Of a DNA stretch of 64,000 nt, positions 19,274 through 28,408 are shown piece by piece. The notes under the pieces were generated by a model. The model searched no databases, had not been told where the DNA came from, and worked only from the letters and a program-made list of their open reading frames with translations. How positions within the stretch are numbered: position 1 is the first letter of the stretch; each line of letters opens with the position of its first letter. The stretch covers positions 67,563 through 131,562 of the forward strand of contig NZ_LMWH01000161.1 of the NCBI RefSeq assembly GCF_001507435.1, written 5' to 3'. This DNA is from Streptomyces sp. NRRL F-5122. Lineage in GTDB: Bacteria; Actinomycetota; Actinomycetes; Streptomycetales; Streptomycetaceae. A program made the position numbers and the translations under genes.

Positions 19274-19672
19274 GTGATCGTCCGTTCGTTCAAGGAGATC
19301 GAAGGCACCGACCGGCACATCAAGTCGGCGTCCGGCACCTGGGAGAGCAAGCGCATCGTCCTGGCCAGGGAGAAGGTCGGCTTCTCCCTCCACGAGACGA
19401 TCCTGTACGCGGGCATGGAGACGTCCATGTGGTACGCGAACCACATCGAGGCCGTCGTCTGTGTCGAGGGCGAGGCCGAACTGACCGACCAGGAGACCGG
19501 GAAGGCGTACACCATCACTCCCGGGACCATGTACCTCCTGGACGGGCACGAGCGGCACACGCTGCGGGTGAAGAAGGACTTCCGCTGCATCTGCGTCTTC
19601 AACCCCCCCGTGACCGGCCGGGAGGACCACGACGAGAACGGCGTCTACCCGCTGCTCACCGAGGAGGTGTGA
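19274..19672 (+). CDS. ectC: L-ectoine synthase EctC
   Basis: A GTG at 19274 preceded by AGAAGGAGG gives 132 residues, the normal EctC length. The cupin core is visible: [19 protein letters not shown] and [11 protein letters not shown], holding the metal-site residues. It cyclises N-gamma-acetyldiaminobutyrate to ectoine by loss of water. ectD starts five bases after its stop. Confidence 0.97.
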   Translation: MIVRSFKEIEGTDRHIKSASGTWESKRIVLAREKVGFSLHETILYAGMETSMWYANHIEAVVCVEGEAELTDQETGKAYTITPGTMYLLDGHERHTLRVKKDFRCICVFNPPVTGREDHDENGVYPLLTEEV

Positions 19673-19677
19673 AGCAC

Positions 19678-20568
19678 ATGACCACCACCGTCACCGATCT
19701 CTACCCGAGCCGGGGCGCCACCGAGGTGTCCGTCCCCCGGCAGGACCCGGTCGTCTGGGGCGCTCCCGGAACGCCGGGGCCGATCTCCGTGGATGACCTC
19801 CAGGCGTACGAGCGCGACGGCTTCCTCTCCATCGACCAGCTCATCGGTCAGGACGAAGTCGCCGTGTACCAGCAGGAGTTGGAGCGGCTCGTCAGCGACC
19901 CGCGGATCCGCGCCGACGAACGTTCGATCGTGGAGCCGAAGTCCAAGGAGATCCGGTCCGTCTTCGAGGTCCACAGGATCAGCGAGGTCTTCGCGAAGCT
20001 CGTCCGCGACGAGCGCGTCGTCGGGCGGGCGCGACAGATCCTCGGCTCGGACGTGTACGTCCATCAGTCGCGGATCAACGTCAAGCCGGGGTTCGGGGCC
20101 AGTGGCTTCTACTGGCACTCCGACTTCGAGACCTGGCACGCCGAGGACGGACTGCCGAACATGCGGACGGTGTCCGTCTCGATCGCCCTGACCGAGAACC
20201 ACGACACCAACGGCGGCCTCATGATCATGCCGCGGTCGCACCGGACGTTCCTCGGCTGCGCCGGGGCCACGCCCGAGGACAACTACAAGAAGTCGCTGCA
20301 GATGCAGGACGCAGGCACGCCGTCCGACGAGGCGCTGACCACGATGGCGGGCGAGTACGGCATCCGCCTGTTCACCGGGAAGGCCGGCTCGGCGACCTGG
20401 TTCGACTGCAACTGCATGCACGGGTCGGGCGACAACATCACACCGTTCCCGCGCAGCAACGTCTTCATCGTGTTCAACAGTGTGGAGAACAAGGCGGTGG
20501 AACCGTTCGCGGCGCCGGTCCGGCGTCCGGAGTTCATCGGGGCGCGGGACTTCACCCCCGTGCGGTGA
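19678..20568 (+). CDS. ectD: Ectoine 5-hydroxylase EctD
   Basis: The 296-residue member of the Fe(II)/2-oxoglutarate dioxygenases has the iron facial triad in FYWHSDFETWH (His-x-Asp near residue 145) and the distal His in CMHGSGDN near residue 247. The EctD signature around these sites is intact. It makes 5-hydroxyectoine from ectoine. Last gene of the operon, followed directly by a strong terminator hairpin. Confidence 0.97.
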   Translation: MTTTVTDLYPSRGATEVSVPRQDPVVWGAPGTPGPISVDDLQAYERDGFLSIDQLIGQDEVAVYQQELERLVSDPRIRADERSIVEPKSKEIRSVFEVHRISEVFAKLVRDERVVGRARQILGSDVYVHQSRINVKPGFGASGFYWHSDFETWHAEDGLPNMRTVSVSIALTENHDTNGGLMIMPRSHRTFLGCAGATPEDNYKKSLQMQDAGTPSDEALTTMAGEYGIRLFTGKAGSATWFDCNCMHGSGDNITPFPRSNVFIVFNSVENKAVEPFAAPVRRPEFIGARDFTPVR

Positions 20569-20582
20569 CCGCACCGTGACCG

Positions 20583-20626
20583 CCGGGCCGGGGCCTCCTC
20601 GTGTGGGACATGAGGCCCCGGCCCGG
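20583..20626 (+). terminator. Terminator after ectABCD
   Basis: A perfect 15-bp stem (20583-20597 with 20612-20626) with a 14-nt loop lies 15 bp after the ectD stop. It is symmetrical and lies between convergent genes, so it could serve both strands. It has only a short T-rich tail, as is usual in Streptomyces. Confidence 0.85.
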
Positions 20627-20632
20627 TTCTGT

Positions 20633-21718
20633 TCAGCGGGACAGCGCATCCAGCAGGCGGTCGACGTCCGCGGGCGTGTTGTACAGATGGAAGGCGGCCC
20701 GCAGATGGCCCGCCCGGTCGGAGACCTCGAGCCCCGCGTCGCTCAACCCGCCCTGCCGGTGGCCGAGTCCGGGAACGGACACGATCGGCGAACCCGGCGC
20801 GGGGACCGGCTCGTGGCCGAGGTCACCGAGGCCCGCGCGGAAGCGGTCGGCGAGGGCGAGGTCGTGCGCGCGGACGGCCTCCACGCCGAGTTCCTCGAGC
20901 AGTTCGAGAGAGCGGCGGGCGCCCGCGTAGGAGAGCAGCGCGGGACTCTCGTCGAAGCGGCGTGCCGAACGGGCCAGTTCCTCGACGGGGCCGTAGCAGC
21001 TGTCCCAGGGCCGCTCGCCCGCGACCCAGCCGGCGAACAGCGGAGGGATGCCGCCGAGATCCTCCGGGACGACCAGGAACGCCACGCCCCGCGGGCAGAA
21101 CAGCCACTTGAAGGCGACGGCCGCGACATAGTCGTGCGCGTCCGCGTCGAGGTCCAGCCAGCCGAGGGCCTGCGACGCGTCGATGTACGTGCGCGCCCCG
21201 TGCTCCTGCGCGGCAGCACGGATCGCGGGCAGGTCGGCCACGCGTCCGTCGGCGGACTGGGCGGCGCTCACCGCCACGAGCGCGGTGCCCGGACGCACCG
21301 AATCGGCGAGACGCTCCAGCGGCACGGCGCGCACCTTCAGGTCCCCGCGCATGTGGAAGGGGTTCACCACGGAGCTGAAGTCGGCCTCGGCGGTCAGGAC
21401 TTCGGCACCCTCGGGCAGCGAGGCGGCGATCAGCCCGGTGTAGGTGGCCACCGAGGACCCGGCCGCCACCCGGCTCGCCGGAACACGGGTCAGCCGGGCG
21501 AACGAGGCCCGCGCCGCCTCCACGTCGGCGAACATGTCGGTGGGCTGCCCCGCGGCGACCGATTCCACGGCCGTGCGCAGGGCGTGCACGGCGCGGGCGG
21601 GCAGCAGCCCGACCGCGGCGGTGTTCAGATATGTGTTCTTCGGGGCGAACTCGGCACGGACGAGGCTCTCGAAGGTCTCCATGGGACCACTGTGCGGCCC
21701 CATGAAGTCACAGTCCAT
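20633..21718 (-). CDS. Class V aminotransferase-like PLP protein
   Basis: A 361-residue version starting MDCDF is given; starts at 21703 and 21682 are also possible, and none has a clear ribosome site. Fold-type I class V features: an Asn-Thr-Ala-Ala region near the N terminus (NTYLNTAAVGLLPA), VSAAQSADGR, TYIDASQALG and the lysine in VAFKWLFCPRG. It resembles isopenicillin-N-epimerase/cysteine-desulfurase-like proteins of unknown substrate. It converges on ectD. Confidence 0.8.
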   Translation of the reverse strand: MDCDFMGPHSGPMETFESLVRAEFAPKNTYLNTAAVGLLPARAVHALRTAVESVAAGQPTDMFADVEAARASFARLTRVPASRVAAGSSVATYTGLIAASLPEGAEVLTAEADFSSVVNPFHMRGDLKVRAVPLERLADSVRPGTALVAVSAAQSADGRVADLPAIRAAAQEHGARTYIDASQALGWLDLDADAHDYVAAVAFKWLFCPRGVAFLVVPEDLGGIPPLFAGWVAGERPWDSCYGPVEELARSARRFDESPALLSYAGARRSLELLEELGVEAVRAHDLALADRFRAGLGDLGHEPVPAPGSPIVSVPGLGHRQGGLSDAGLEVSDRAGHLRAAFHLYNTPADVDRLLDALSR

Positions 21719-21779
21719 TGCCGATGTGTACGCGGTGTCCTCAAGCAACGCTTATACATCCGCGCCGAGCTGCCGCTTC

Positions 21780-22496
21780 TCAGTTCTGCGGGACCGCGCA
21801 CCCGTCCGGGCCGCAGGCCTCCGCGCCGCCGTCCTCGATCAGCTTCAGGGGCGGGCGCTCGCCCCAGGCCTGGGTCAGCGCCTGGGTGAAGACCTCTGCG
21901 GGCTGCGCGCCGGAGACGCCGTACTTCCGGTCGAGCACGAAGAACGGCACACCGTTCGCGCCCAGCTCGGCCGCCTCCCGCTCGTCCGCGCGCACGGCGT
22001 CGGCGTACGCGGCCGGGTCGGCGAGGACCGTGCGGACCGCCTCGGCGTCGAGCCCGGCTTCCACGGCAAGCTCCACCAGCCGCTCGTCGCCCTCGGTGAA
22101 GAGGGAGCGCTCCTCGGCGAAGTTCGCCCGGTACAGGATCTGGATCAGCCGGTCCTGCCTGCCCTGCTCCTTGGCGAAGTGGAGCAGGCGGTGCATGTCG
22201 AAGGTGTTGCCGTGGTCGCGGCCCGAGGTGCGGTAGCCCAGACCCTCGGCGGCGGCCTGCACGCCGAGGTTCTTCTCGCCGGCCTGTGCCTGCGCCTCGC
22301 TCATCCCGTACTTCTTGGCGAGCATCGTGAGAACCGGCTGGACGTCGTCCTTGGCACGGTGCGGATCCAGCTCGAAGGAGCGGTGCACCACCTCGACCTG
22401 ATCGCGGTGCGGGAAGGCCCCGAGCGCCTTCTCGAAGCGGGCCTTGCCCACGTAGCACCACGGGCAGGCGATGTCGCTCCAGATCTCCACGCGCAT
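21780..22496 (-). CDS. DsbA-like (FrnE-type) thioredoxin-fold oxidoreductase
   Basis: The 238-residue cytoplasmic protein lacks a signal peptide. The active site CPWC is in WSDIACPWCYVGK at the N terminus, an all-helical insert follows, and the cis-Pro loop is in GVPFFVLDRKYGVSGAQP. This is the FrnE/2-hydroxychromene-2-carboxylate isomerase-like group of the DsbA family. Two further Cys near the C terminus (EACGPDGCAVP) are an unusual touch and could form a second redox pair. Confidence 0.9.
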   Translation of the reverse strand: MRVEIWSDIACPWCYVGKARFEKALGAFPHRDQVEVVHRSFELDPHRAKDDVQPVLTMLAKKYGMSEAQAQAGEKNLGVQAAAEGLGYRTSGRDHGNTFDMHRLLHFAKEQGRQDRLIQILYRANFAEERSLFTEGDERLVELAVEAGLDAEAVRTVLADPAAYADAVRADEREAAELGANGVPFFVLDRKYGVSGAQPAEVFTQALTQAWGERPPLKLIEDGGAEACGPDGCAVPQN

Positions 22497-22571
22497 GTCT
22501 TCGGCTTCTCTCCAGTTCGCACGGTACGGAGACTCCCTCCGTGACCTGTGTGAACGTTCAAGCGATTCCCT

Positions 22572-23075
22572 TCATTCCCGTGGAACCGCGTACCGAAGGA
22601 AGAGGTGGTGATCCCCTTCGACGGGCGGGTTCTCCGGGTCCGGGACCCATCCGAGGCGGGCGTAGAAGGCCTGGGCGCGCCGGTTGTCCACGTGCACGTC
22701 GAGGACGGCACTCCGTTTGCCGTCGGCCTGCCACTGCTCGACACAGGCCGCGTGCAGCACGGAGCCGACGCCCCGGCGCCAGTGCCCGGGGTCGACGTGG
22801 AACTGGAAGAGCTTCACCGTGTCCTGCCGCGCACCGGGCGGCGTACGGAAGGACGCGACGGCGACGATGCCACCGTGTTCGACGACACACATCACCTGCC
22901 CGTCGGGCCGCTCGAGGGCACCGCGCCAGGCGGCGAGCCAGTCGGTGCCGTCCTGCGGCGGCCCGTCGGGGTAGTAGGTCGCCCGGGCGCGGGCGTGCAG
23001 ATCGGCGACGGCTCGTACCTCGGCGGGCAGAGCGGTTCGGATCACCCGGTCCCCGGCCCCACGGTCTCTGATCAT
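22572..23075 (-). CDS. GNAT-family N-acetyltransferase
   Basis: The 167-residue GNAT protein has LFQFHVDPGHWRRGVGSVLH giving the acetyl-CoA loop (WRRGVG), and DVHVDNRRAQAFYARLGW the usual C-terminal beta-bulge motif. The substrate is unknown. An in-frame GTG a few codons downstream is an alternative start. Confidence 0.85.
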   Translation of the reverse strand: MIRDRGAGDRVIRTALPAEVRAVADLHARARATYYPDGPPQDGTDWLAAWRGALERPDGQVMCVVEHGGIVAVASFRTPPGARQDTVKLFQFHVDPGHWRRGVGSVLHAACVEQWQADGKRSAVLDVHVDNRRAQAFYARLGWVPDPENPPVEGDHHLFLRYAVPRE

Positions 23076-23136
23076 GCAACCAGGGACGTGGACGCGTCCG
23101 GGCCGGTTCCAGGTCCGCCGGGAGCGGCGGCGCGCT

Positions 23137-23745
23137 TCAGCTGCCGTCTCTCAGGTCCTGGGGCCAGTTCGGACGGAATTCGATGCCCTCGTACGTCACC
23201 ACGCACCCCTCCCCCATGGGCGACTGGGTCATGAAGCCCACGAGCGCCGCCCCCGTCTCCTTCTCGTCGCCCAAGGTGAACAGGCGCACGAACGTCCAGC
23301 GCTCGCCGTCACGAGAAGCGTGGAAGGCGAAGGCCCGGCCGGTGCGGCTGACCCGGAGCCACACCGAACTCCCCTCCACTGTGAAGGAGTTCGCGTCGTC
23401 GGAGTGGCCGCGGGTGACCACCGTGCAGACGGTGGGCACGTCCGGCGAGTACTCCAGGCAGAGCTTGGCCCAGGCCCGTTCGCCGACATGGACGTAGAGC
23501 ACTCCGGCGTCGAAGGACGCGTTGAAGCCGACGGTCACCCGGGCGATCAGCTGGAAGTCGCCCTCGGGCGCACCCAGGAGCCGGGGAGCGTCCGAGGCCG
23601 GCTCCAGCGCCTCGCCGGTGGGCGGAACGAATCGATCCTGCCGGGCACCTGCCCAGCCGGTGAGCACCCCGTCCTCGTACGACCAGTGACCGTCGGGCCC
23701 GTACGTACGCAGGGAGAACGGGAGTTCGGGAAGTTCAACGTCCAT
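23137..23745 (-). CDS. DUF1349 protein (concanavalin-like fold)
   Basis: The 202-residue protein without signal peptide matches the DUF1349/regulation-of-enolase-1-like family: FNASFDAGVLYVHVGERAWAK, then a Glu-Tyr-Ser strand (CLEYSPD) and a DGERWTFVRLF segment. The family has a beta-sandwich fold and its role is not established. It starts 115 bp downstream of the dehydrogenase gene on the same strand. Confidence 0.75.
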   Translation of the reverse strand: MDVELPELPFSLRTYGPDGHWSYEDGVLTGWAGARQDRFVPPTGEALEPASDAPRLLGAPEGDFQLIARVTVGFNASFDAGVLYVHVGERAWAKLCLEYSPDVPTVCTVVTRGHSDDANSFTVEGSSVWLRVSRTGRAFAFHASRDGERWTFVRLFTLGDEKETGAALVGFMTQSPMGEGCVVTYEGIEFRPNWPQDLRDGS

Positions 23746-23859
23746 TGGCGAAGTCTCTCAGGCACGCTCCGGAGCGGCGCGAGGAACCCCGCCATCCACC
23801 ACGAAAGCACCCGCGGGCCGCAACGCGCCGGACGCGACGCGCCGTGGCCCGCGGGACGC

Positions 23860-25389
23860 TCACCTCTCCAGGCGTCCGTCGAAGCGCCTCGGCAGCCCGA
23901 GCGGATTGTCGTCCCGCAGCTCCGGAGGCAGCAGCGCCTCGGGGGCGCTCTGGTAGACGACGGGCCGCAGCCACCGCTCGATGGCCGTCCCGCCGACCGA
24001 CGTGGAGGTGGATGTCGTCGCCGGGTAGGGGCCGCCGTGGTGCTGCGCGGGCGCCACCGCGACACCCGTCGGCCAGCCGTTGACGAGGACGCGTCCGGCG
24101 AGCGGGGTCAGTTCCGCGAGGATCTCCGCGCCACGGCCCTCTCCCGCCGCCTCCTGCGTCGACAGGTGGACCGTTGCGGTGAGGTTGCCGGGGAGCCGGT
24201 CCAGTACCCGCTTGACCTCGTCCTCGTCCTCGTAGCGCGCCACGACCGTGAGCGGGCCGAAGCACTCCTCGAGCAGGAGGTCGTGCTCCCCCGCGTCGGT
24301 GAGCTTCTCGGCCGGCACGGTGAGGAAGCCGGCGCTGACGGTGTGCTCGCCGCACGCGCCGGCCGTGACCGGGGACTCCACATCGGGGAGCTCGGCGCGC
24401 TCGGCCACTCCGGCGAGGAAGTTGTCCCGCATGCGGTGGTCGAGCAGGACCCCCGCCTCGGTGTCGCTGACGGCGTCGGTCAGGGACTTCACCAGGCGGT
24501 CGCCGGACGCGCCCGCGGGGGCCAGGACGAATCCCGGCTTGACGCAGAACTGGCCCACGCCGAGCGTCATGGAGCCCGCGAGCCCCGCCCCGATGGCCTC
24601 GGCGCGCTCGGCCGCGGCCGCCTCGGTGACGACCACCGGGTTGAGCGAGCCGAGTTCGCCGTGGAAGGGGATCGGCACGGGGCGGGCCGCCGCCGCGTCG
24701 AAGAGCGCACGGCCACCGCGCACGGAGCCGGTGAACCCGGCGGCGGCGACCAGCGGGTGCTTGATCAGCTCGATGCCCGCCTCGAAGCCGTGCACCAGAC
24801 CGACGACGCCCTTGGGAATGCCGTGCGACGCGGCGGCCCGGCGCAGCGTCGCCGCGACCAGTTCGGAGAGCGCGGGGTGGTCGGGGTGGGCCTTGACGAC
24901 GACGGGGCAGCCCGCGGCGAGCGCGCTCGCGGTGTCGCCGCCGGCCACCGAGAAGGCGAAGGGGAAGTTGGAGGCGGAGTAGACCGCGACGACACCGAGC
25001 GGGATCTTGTAGCGGCGCAGGTCCGGGATCGGCGGGGTCGCGGTGTCGTCCGGGTGGTTGATCACGACGTCGAGGAAGGCTCCCTCGTCGACGATGTCCG
25101 CGAAGGCACGCAACTGGTAGCAGGTCCGGGCGAGTTCACCCGTGAGCCGGACCGGGCCGAGGGCGGTCTCGGCGTCGGCCGCCTCGACGAGCTGCTCCTT
25201 CGCGGTCTCCAGCTGGTCGGCGGCGGCACGCAGGAAGGCCGAGCGGACGGTGCGGTCGGCGAGGGCTCCGCGCACGGAGTGGGCCGCGCGGACGGCGGCG
25301 TCCACCTCCTGGGCCGTGGCCTCCACCGCAACCTGTTCGCGCTGCTTCCCGGTTCGGGGGTCGACACTCCAGACTGGTGCTGCTGCCAC
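23860..25389 (-). CDS. 2,5-dioxovalerate (alpha-ketoglutarate semialdehyde)-type aldehyde dehydrogenase
   Basis: A GTG at 25389 with GGAGGG upstream gives 509 residues; the upstream extension runs through the IclR-side promoter. The ALDH fold has the catalytic Glu in FHGELGSLNP near residue 243 and the nucleophile in GQFCVKPG near residue 280. The ASNFPFAFSVAGGDTASALAAG stretch and the short FTGS motif match the ketoglutarate-semialdehyde dehydrogenase group, which finishes oxidative pentose and uronic acid pathways by making 2-oxoglutarate. It is divergent from an IclR regulator. Confidence 0.87.
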   Translation of the reverse strand: MAAAPVWSVDPRTGKQREQVAVEATAQEVDAAVRAAHSVRGALADRTVRSAFLRAAADQLETAKEQLVEAADAETALGPVRLTGELARTCYQLRAFADIVDEGAFLDVVINHPDDTATPPIPDLRRYKIPLGVVAVYSASNFPFAFSVAGGDTASALAAGCPVVVKAHPDHPALSELVAATLRRAAASHGIPKGVVGLVHGFEAGIELIKHPLVAAAGFTGSVRGGRALFDAAAARPVPIPFHGELGSLNPVVVTEAAAAERAEAIGAGLAGSMTLGVGQFCVKPGFVLAPAGASGDRLVKSLTDAVSDTEAGVLLDHRMRDNFLAGVAERAELPDVESPVTAGACGEHTVSAGFLTVPAEKLTDAGEHDLLLEECFGPLTVVARYEDEDEVKRVLDRLPGNLTATVHLSTQEAAGEGRGAEILAELTPLAGRVLVNGWPTGVAVAPAQHHGGPYPATTSTSTSVGGTAIERWLRPVVYQSAPEALLPPELRDDNPLGLPRRFDGRLER

Positions 25390-25440
25390 CGCGGATCCCT
25401 CCAGATGTCTTGCCGCAGTTCGTACCTCATCGACCAGGTA

Positions 25441-25458
25441 TGTTCGATATGCTGAACA
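25441..25458. promoter_or_regulatory. Candidate IclR operator
   Basis: TGTTC, 8 bp, GAACA is a perfect 5-bp inverted repeat placed between the divergent dehydrogenase and iclR-type genes, about 50 bp from the former's start. IclR regulators bind such imperfect palindromes in divergent promoters; the binding itself is inferred. Confidence 0.5.
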
Positions 25459-25522
25459 CTGTCTCTGATGATGAATATGCTGCTCGGAGACTATTTCCCG
25501 TCGAACGAAGGGGTCAAGGGCG

Positions 25523-26296
25523 ATGTCGGCAGGCGAGACGGGCGGTGGGGCGCAGGTCAAGTCGGCGGTGCGGACGGTCGAATTGCTCGAGTACTTCGCC
25601 GGCCGCCCCGGCATGCACTCCCTGGCCACCGTGCAGGAGGAAGTGGGATATCCCAAGTCCAGCCTGTACATGCTGCTGCGCACGCTCGTGGAGCTGGGCT
25701 GGGTCGAGACCGACGCGACGGGCACACGCTACGGCATCGGGGTGCGGGCCCTGCTCGTGGGGACGTCGTACATCGACGGCGACGAGGTGGTGGCGGCGGC
25801 TCGTCCCACCCTCGACCGGCTGTCCGACGACACCACGGAGACGATCCACCTGGCGCGCCTGGACGGCACGAACGTCGTCTACCTCGCGACCCGCCAGTCG
25901 CAGCACTACCTGCGGCCGTTCACCCGTGTCGGACGCCGGCTGCCCGCGCACTCGACGTCGCTCGGCAAGGTGCTGCTGAGCACGTACACCGACGAACAGG
26001 TCCGCAAGATGCTGCCCGAGACGCTGCCGGCGCTGACGGAGCACACCATCACCGACCGGGAGAAGCTCATACAGGAGCTGCACCAGGTCCGCGAGCAGGG
26101 CTTCGCCGTCGACCGCGAGGAGAACACGCTCGGACTGCGCTGCTTCGGGGTCGCCATCCCCTACCGCACGCCGGCCCGTGACGCGATCAGCTGCTCGGTC
26201 CCGGTCGCCCGACTCACCCCGGCACACGAGCAGATGATCAAGGACGCGCTGTTCGATGCGCGGGACCGGCTGACCCTCGCGACCCGGAGGCTGTGA
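25523..26296 (+). CDS. IclR-family transcriptional regulator
   Basis: The 257-residue protein has a winged helix in the first 80 residues (VKSAVRTVELLEYF, then SSLYMLLRTL recognition helix) and an IclR effector domain with HSTSLGKVLLS, the usual AHAxxxGKAxLA position, and the CFGVAIPYRT segment. It is divergent from the dehydrogenase, which it probably controls in response to a sugar-acid metabolite. The next gene begins one base after its stop. Confidence 0.92.
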   Translation: MSAGETGGGAQVKSAVRTVELLEYFAGRPGMHSLATVQEEVGYPKSSLYMLLRTLVELGWVETDATGTRYGIGVRALLVGTSYIDGDEVVAAARPTLDRLSDDTTETIHLARLDGTNVVYLATRQSQHYLRPFTRVGRRLPAHSTSLGKVLLSTYTDEQVRKMLPETLPALTEHTITDREKLIQELHQVREQGFAVDREENTLGLRCFGVAIPYRTPARDAISCSVPVARLTPAHEQMIKDALFDARDRLTLATRRL

Positions 26297-26297
26297 C

Positions 26298-26771
26298 GTG
26301 GAGATCGCCCTGCGCGAGGTGCACGACAGCGACCTGCCTGTCTTCTTCCGCCTCATGAACGATCCGGTGGCGCTGCGGATGGCCGCGTTCACCCCCGAGG
26401 ACCCGGCCGACCGGGCCGGCTTCGACGCCCACTGGGCACGGACGCGCACCTCGCCCGGCGTCGACGTCCGCACGGTGCTGGCGGACGGTGACGTGGTGGG
26501 CAGCGCCGCGGTGTACGGCGAGGCGGGTGAGCGCGAGGTCACGTACTGGATCGACCGCGCCCACTGGGGCCGGGGCATCGCGACGGCCGCCCTGCGGATC
26601 CTGCTGGAGCAGATCCCGGAGCGCCCGCTGTACGCCCGGGCCGCCGCGGACAACGCGGGCTCGCGCCGTGTGCTCGAGAAGTGCGGCTTCGCCCAGACGG
26701 CCCGGGCGAGGGGCTTCGCGCACGCCCGGGGTGAGGAGATCGACGAGGTCGTCCTGGTCCTGAAGCCCTGA
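26298..26771 (+). CDS. GNAT-family N-acetyltransferase (RimJ/RimL-like)
   Basis: A GTG start one base after the iclR stop gives 157 residues. Motif A is HWGRGIATAALRILL and motif B is ADNAGSRRVLEKCGF, as in ribosomal-protein-acetyltransferase-like GNATs. Likely co-transcribed with the regulator. The acceptor is unknown. Confidence 0.87.
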   Translation: MEIALREVHDSDLPVFFRLMNDPVALRMAAFTPEDPADRAGFDAHWARTRTSPGVDVRTVLADGDVVGSAAVYGEAGEREVTYWIDRAHWGRGIATAALRILLEQIPERPLYARAAADNAGSRRVLEKCGFAQTARARGFAHARGEEIDEVVLVLKP

Positions 26772-26910
26772 AGGCCGCACAGCCCCAAAGCCCGACCGGT
26801 CCCGTGGTGCGGTGCCGGGCGCGGGTGCCGCCCGACCGTTCATGAAGTCCCGATGAGAAGTCGGACGAAAGGGAACCATCCGGTCGATCCCGAGCGTCGT
26901 CCAGGACGGG

Positions 26911-28368
26911 ATGAACAAGACGATCAGGCGCGCCTCCGTCTTCGCGCTGCTCCTGGTGCTCACCCTGCTGGTCAGGGCGACCTGGGTGCAGTTCTACGAC
27001 GGCAAGGCGCTCGCGGACGACAAGGACAACCGGCGGAACGCGATCACCACGTACGCGGCACCGCTCGGGAACATCATCGTGGCCGGCGACTCGATCACGG
27101 GCTCGGCGCGGACGAAGGGAAGCGACCTCGCCTACCGACGCACCTACACGGACGGCAGGCTGTACGCGGCGGTGACGGGCTATGCCTCGCAGAGCTACGC
27201 GCCGACCCAGCTGGAGGGCATCTACCAGGACCTGCTCAACGGCACGGACAGCCGTCTGAAGAACATCATGGACACCGTCACCGGCGAGCGGGCTCATCCG
27301 GGCAACGTGGTCACGACGATCGATCCGGCCGTGCAGAAGGCCGCCTACCGCGCACTGGGCAGCAAGAAGGGCGCGGCCGTCGCGATCGACCCGAAGACCG
27401 GCAGGATCCTCGCGATCGTGTCCACCCCGTCGTACGACCCGTCGGCGCTTACCGACGCCGATACCGCCGGGGCGGCCTGGAAGCGGCTCAACGACGACCC
27501 GGAGAAGCCGCTGACCAACCGCGCGCTGCGCCAGCCGCTGCCGCCCGGCTCGACGTTCAAGCTGGTGGTGGCCGCGGCCGCGCTGGAGGACGGACTGTAC
27601 GCGTCGGTGGACCAGAGGACGGTCAGCCCCGATCCGTACATGCTGCCCGGCTCGACCAAAGCGCTGTCGAACGAGAACCCGAACGCCCCGTGCGAGAACG
27701 CCTCGATCCGCCAGGCGCTGCGCTACTCCTGCAACAACGTCTTCGGCAAGATGGCCGTCGACCTCGGCCAGGACAAGGTCAGGGCGATGGCCGAGAAGTT
27801 CGGCTTCAACGACGACCGGCAGGACGTTCCGGTGCGCGCGTACCCGAGCGTGTACCCGTCGGACATGGACAAGGCGCAGACGGCGCTGTCGGGCATCGGC
27901 CAGTTCGACGTCACGGCGACCCCGCTGCAGATGGCCATGGTCTCGGCGGCGATCGCCCATGACGGTGAGCTGGTCTCCGCGCACATGGTCTCGCAGATCA
28001 CCGACAGCGGCGGGGACGTGCTGCAGAACGACGACGACGCCGCGCCGACCGAGCGGATCGTCAGCGCGTCGACCGCACGGCAGTTGCAGTCCGCCATGCA
28101 GACGGTCGTGGAGCAGGGCACCGGCACGAACGCCCGGATCGCCGGGGCGACGGTCGGCGGAAAGACCGGAACGGCCCAGCACGGCGAGAACAACAGCCAG
28201 ACGCCGTACGCCTGGTTCACGTCGTACGCGAAGTCGGACACGAACGGCAAGCAGGTCGCCGTCGCGGTGATGGTCGAGCAGTCGGACGCGGCGCGCTCGG
28301 AGGTCAGCGGCAACGGGCTGGCGGCACCCGTCGCCAAGGCCATGATGCGGGCCGCGCTGGGGAGCTAG
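26911..28368 (+). CDS. Class B penicillin-binding protein (transpeptidase)
   Basis: The 485-residue protein has one N-terminal membrane segment (residues 10-27), a compact dimerisation region and a transpeptidase domain with SxxK (STFK, near 214), SxN (SCN, near 272) and KTGT (near 417). The size and order match the PbpA/FtsI-like proteins that Streptomyces carries in several copies. It cross-links peptidoglycan outside the membrane. It stands alone, 139 bp after the GNAT gene, and ends in a strong terminator. Confidence 0.93.
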   Translation: MNKTIRRASVFALLLVLTLLVRATWVQFYDGKALADDKDNRRNAITTYAAPLGNIIVAGDSITGSARTKGSDLAYRRTYTDGRLYAAVTGYASQSYAPTQLEGIYQDLLNGTDSRLKNIMDTVTGERAHPGNVVTTIDPAVQKAAYRALGSKKGAAVAIDPKTGRILAIVSTPSYDPSALTDADTAGAAWKRLNDDPEKPLTNRALRQPLPPGSTFKLVVAAAALEDGLYASVDQRTVSPDPYMLPGSTKALSNENPNAPCENASIRQALRYSCNNVFGKMAVDLGQDKVRAMAEKFGFNDDRQDVPVRAYPSVYPSDMDKAQTALSGIGQFDVTATPLQMAMVSAAIAHDGELVSAHMVSQITDSGGDVLQNDDDAAPTERIVSASTARQLQSAMQTVVEQGTGTNARIAGATVGGKTGTAQHGENNSQTPYAWFTSYAKSDTNGKQVAVAVMVEQSDAARSEVSGNGLAAPVAKAMMRAALGS

Positions 28369-28375
28369 CGCCGGC

Positions 28376-28403
28376 GGGGACGACCCCGGCAGGGGTCGTC
28401 CCC
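28376..28403. terminator. Bidirectional terminator between PBP and purine permease genes
   Basis: A perfect 12-bp stem (28376-28387 with 28392-28403) with a 4-nt loop lies between two convergent genes whose stops are 40 bp apart. Confidence 0.85.
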
Positions 28404-28408
28404 GGACC

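Noticed and set aside
23074..25455. A 793-residue open frame on the plus strand across the DUF1349 and dehydrogenase genes
   Set aside because: The minus-strand genes here have intact family motifs; the plus frame is Arg/Gly/Val-rich shadow sequence.
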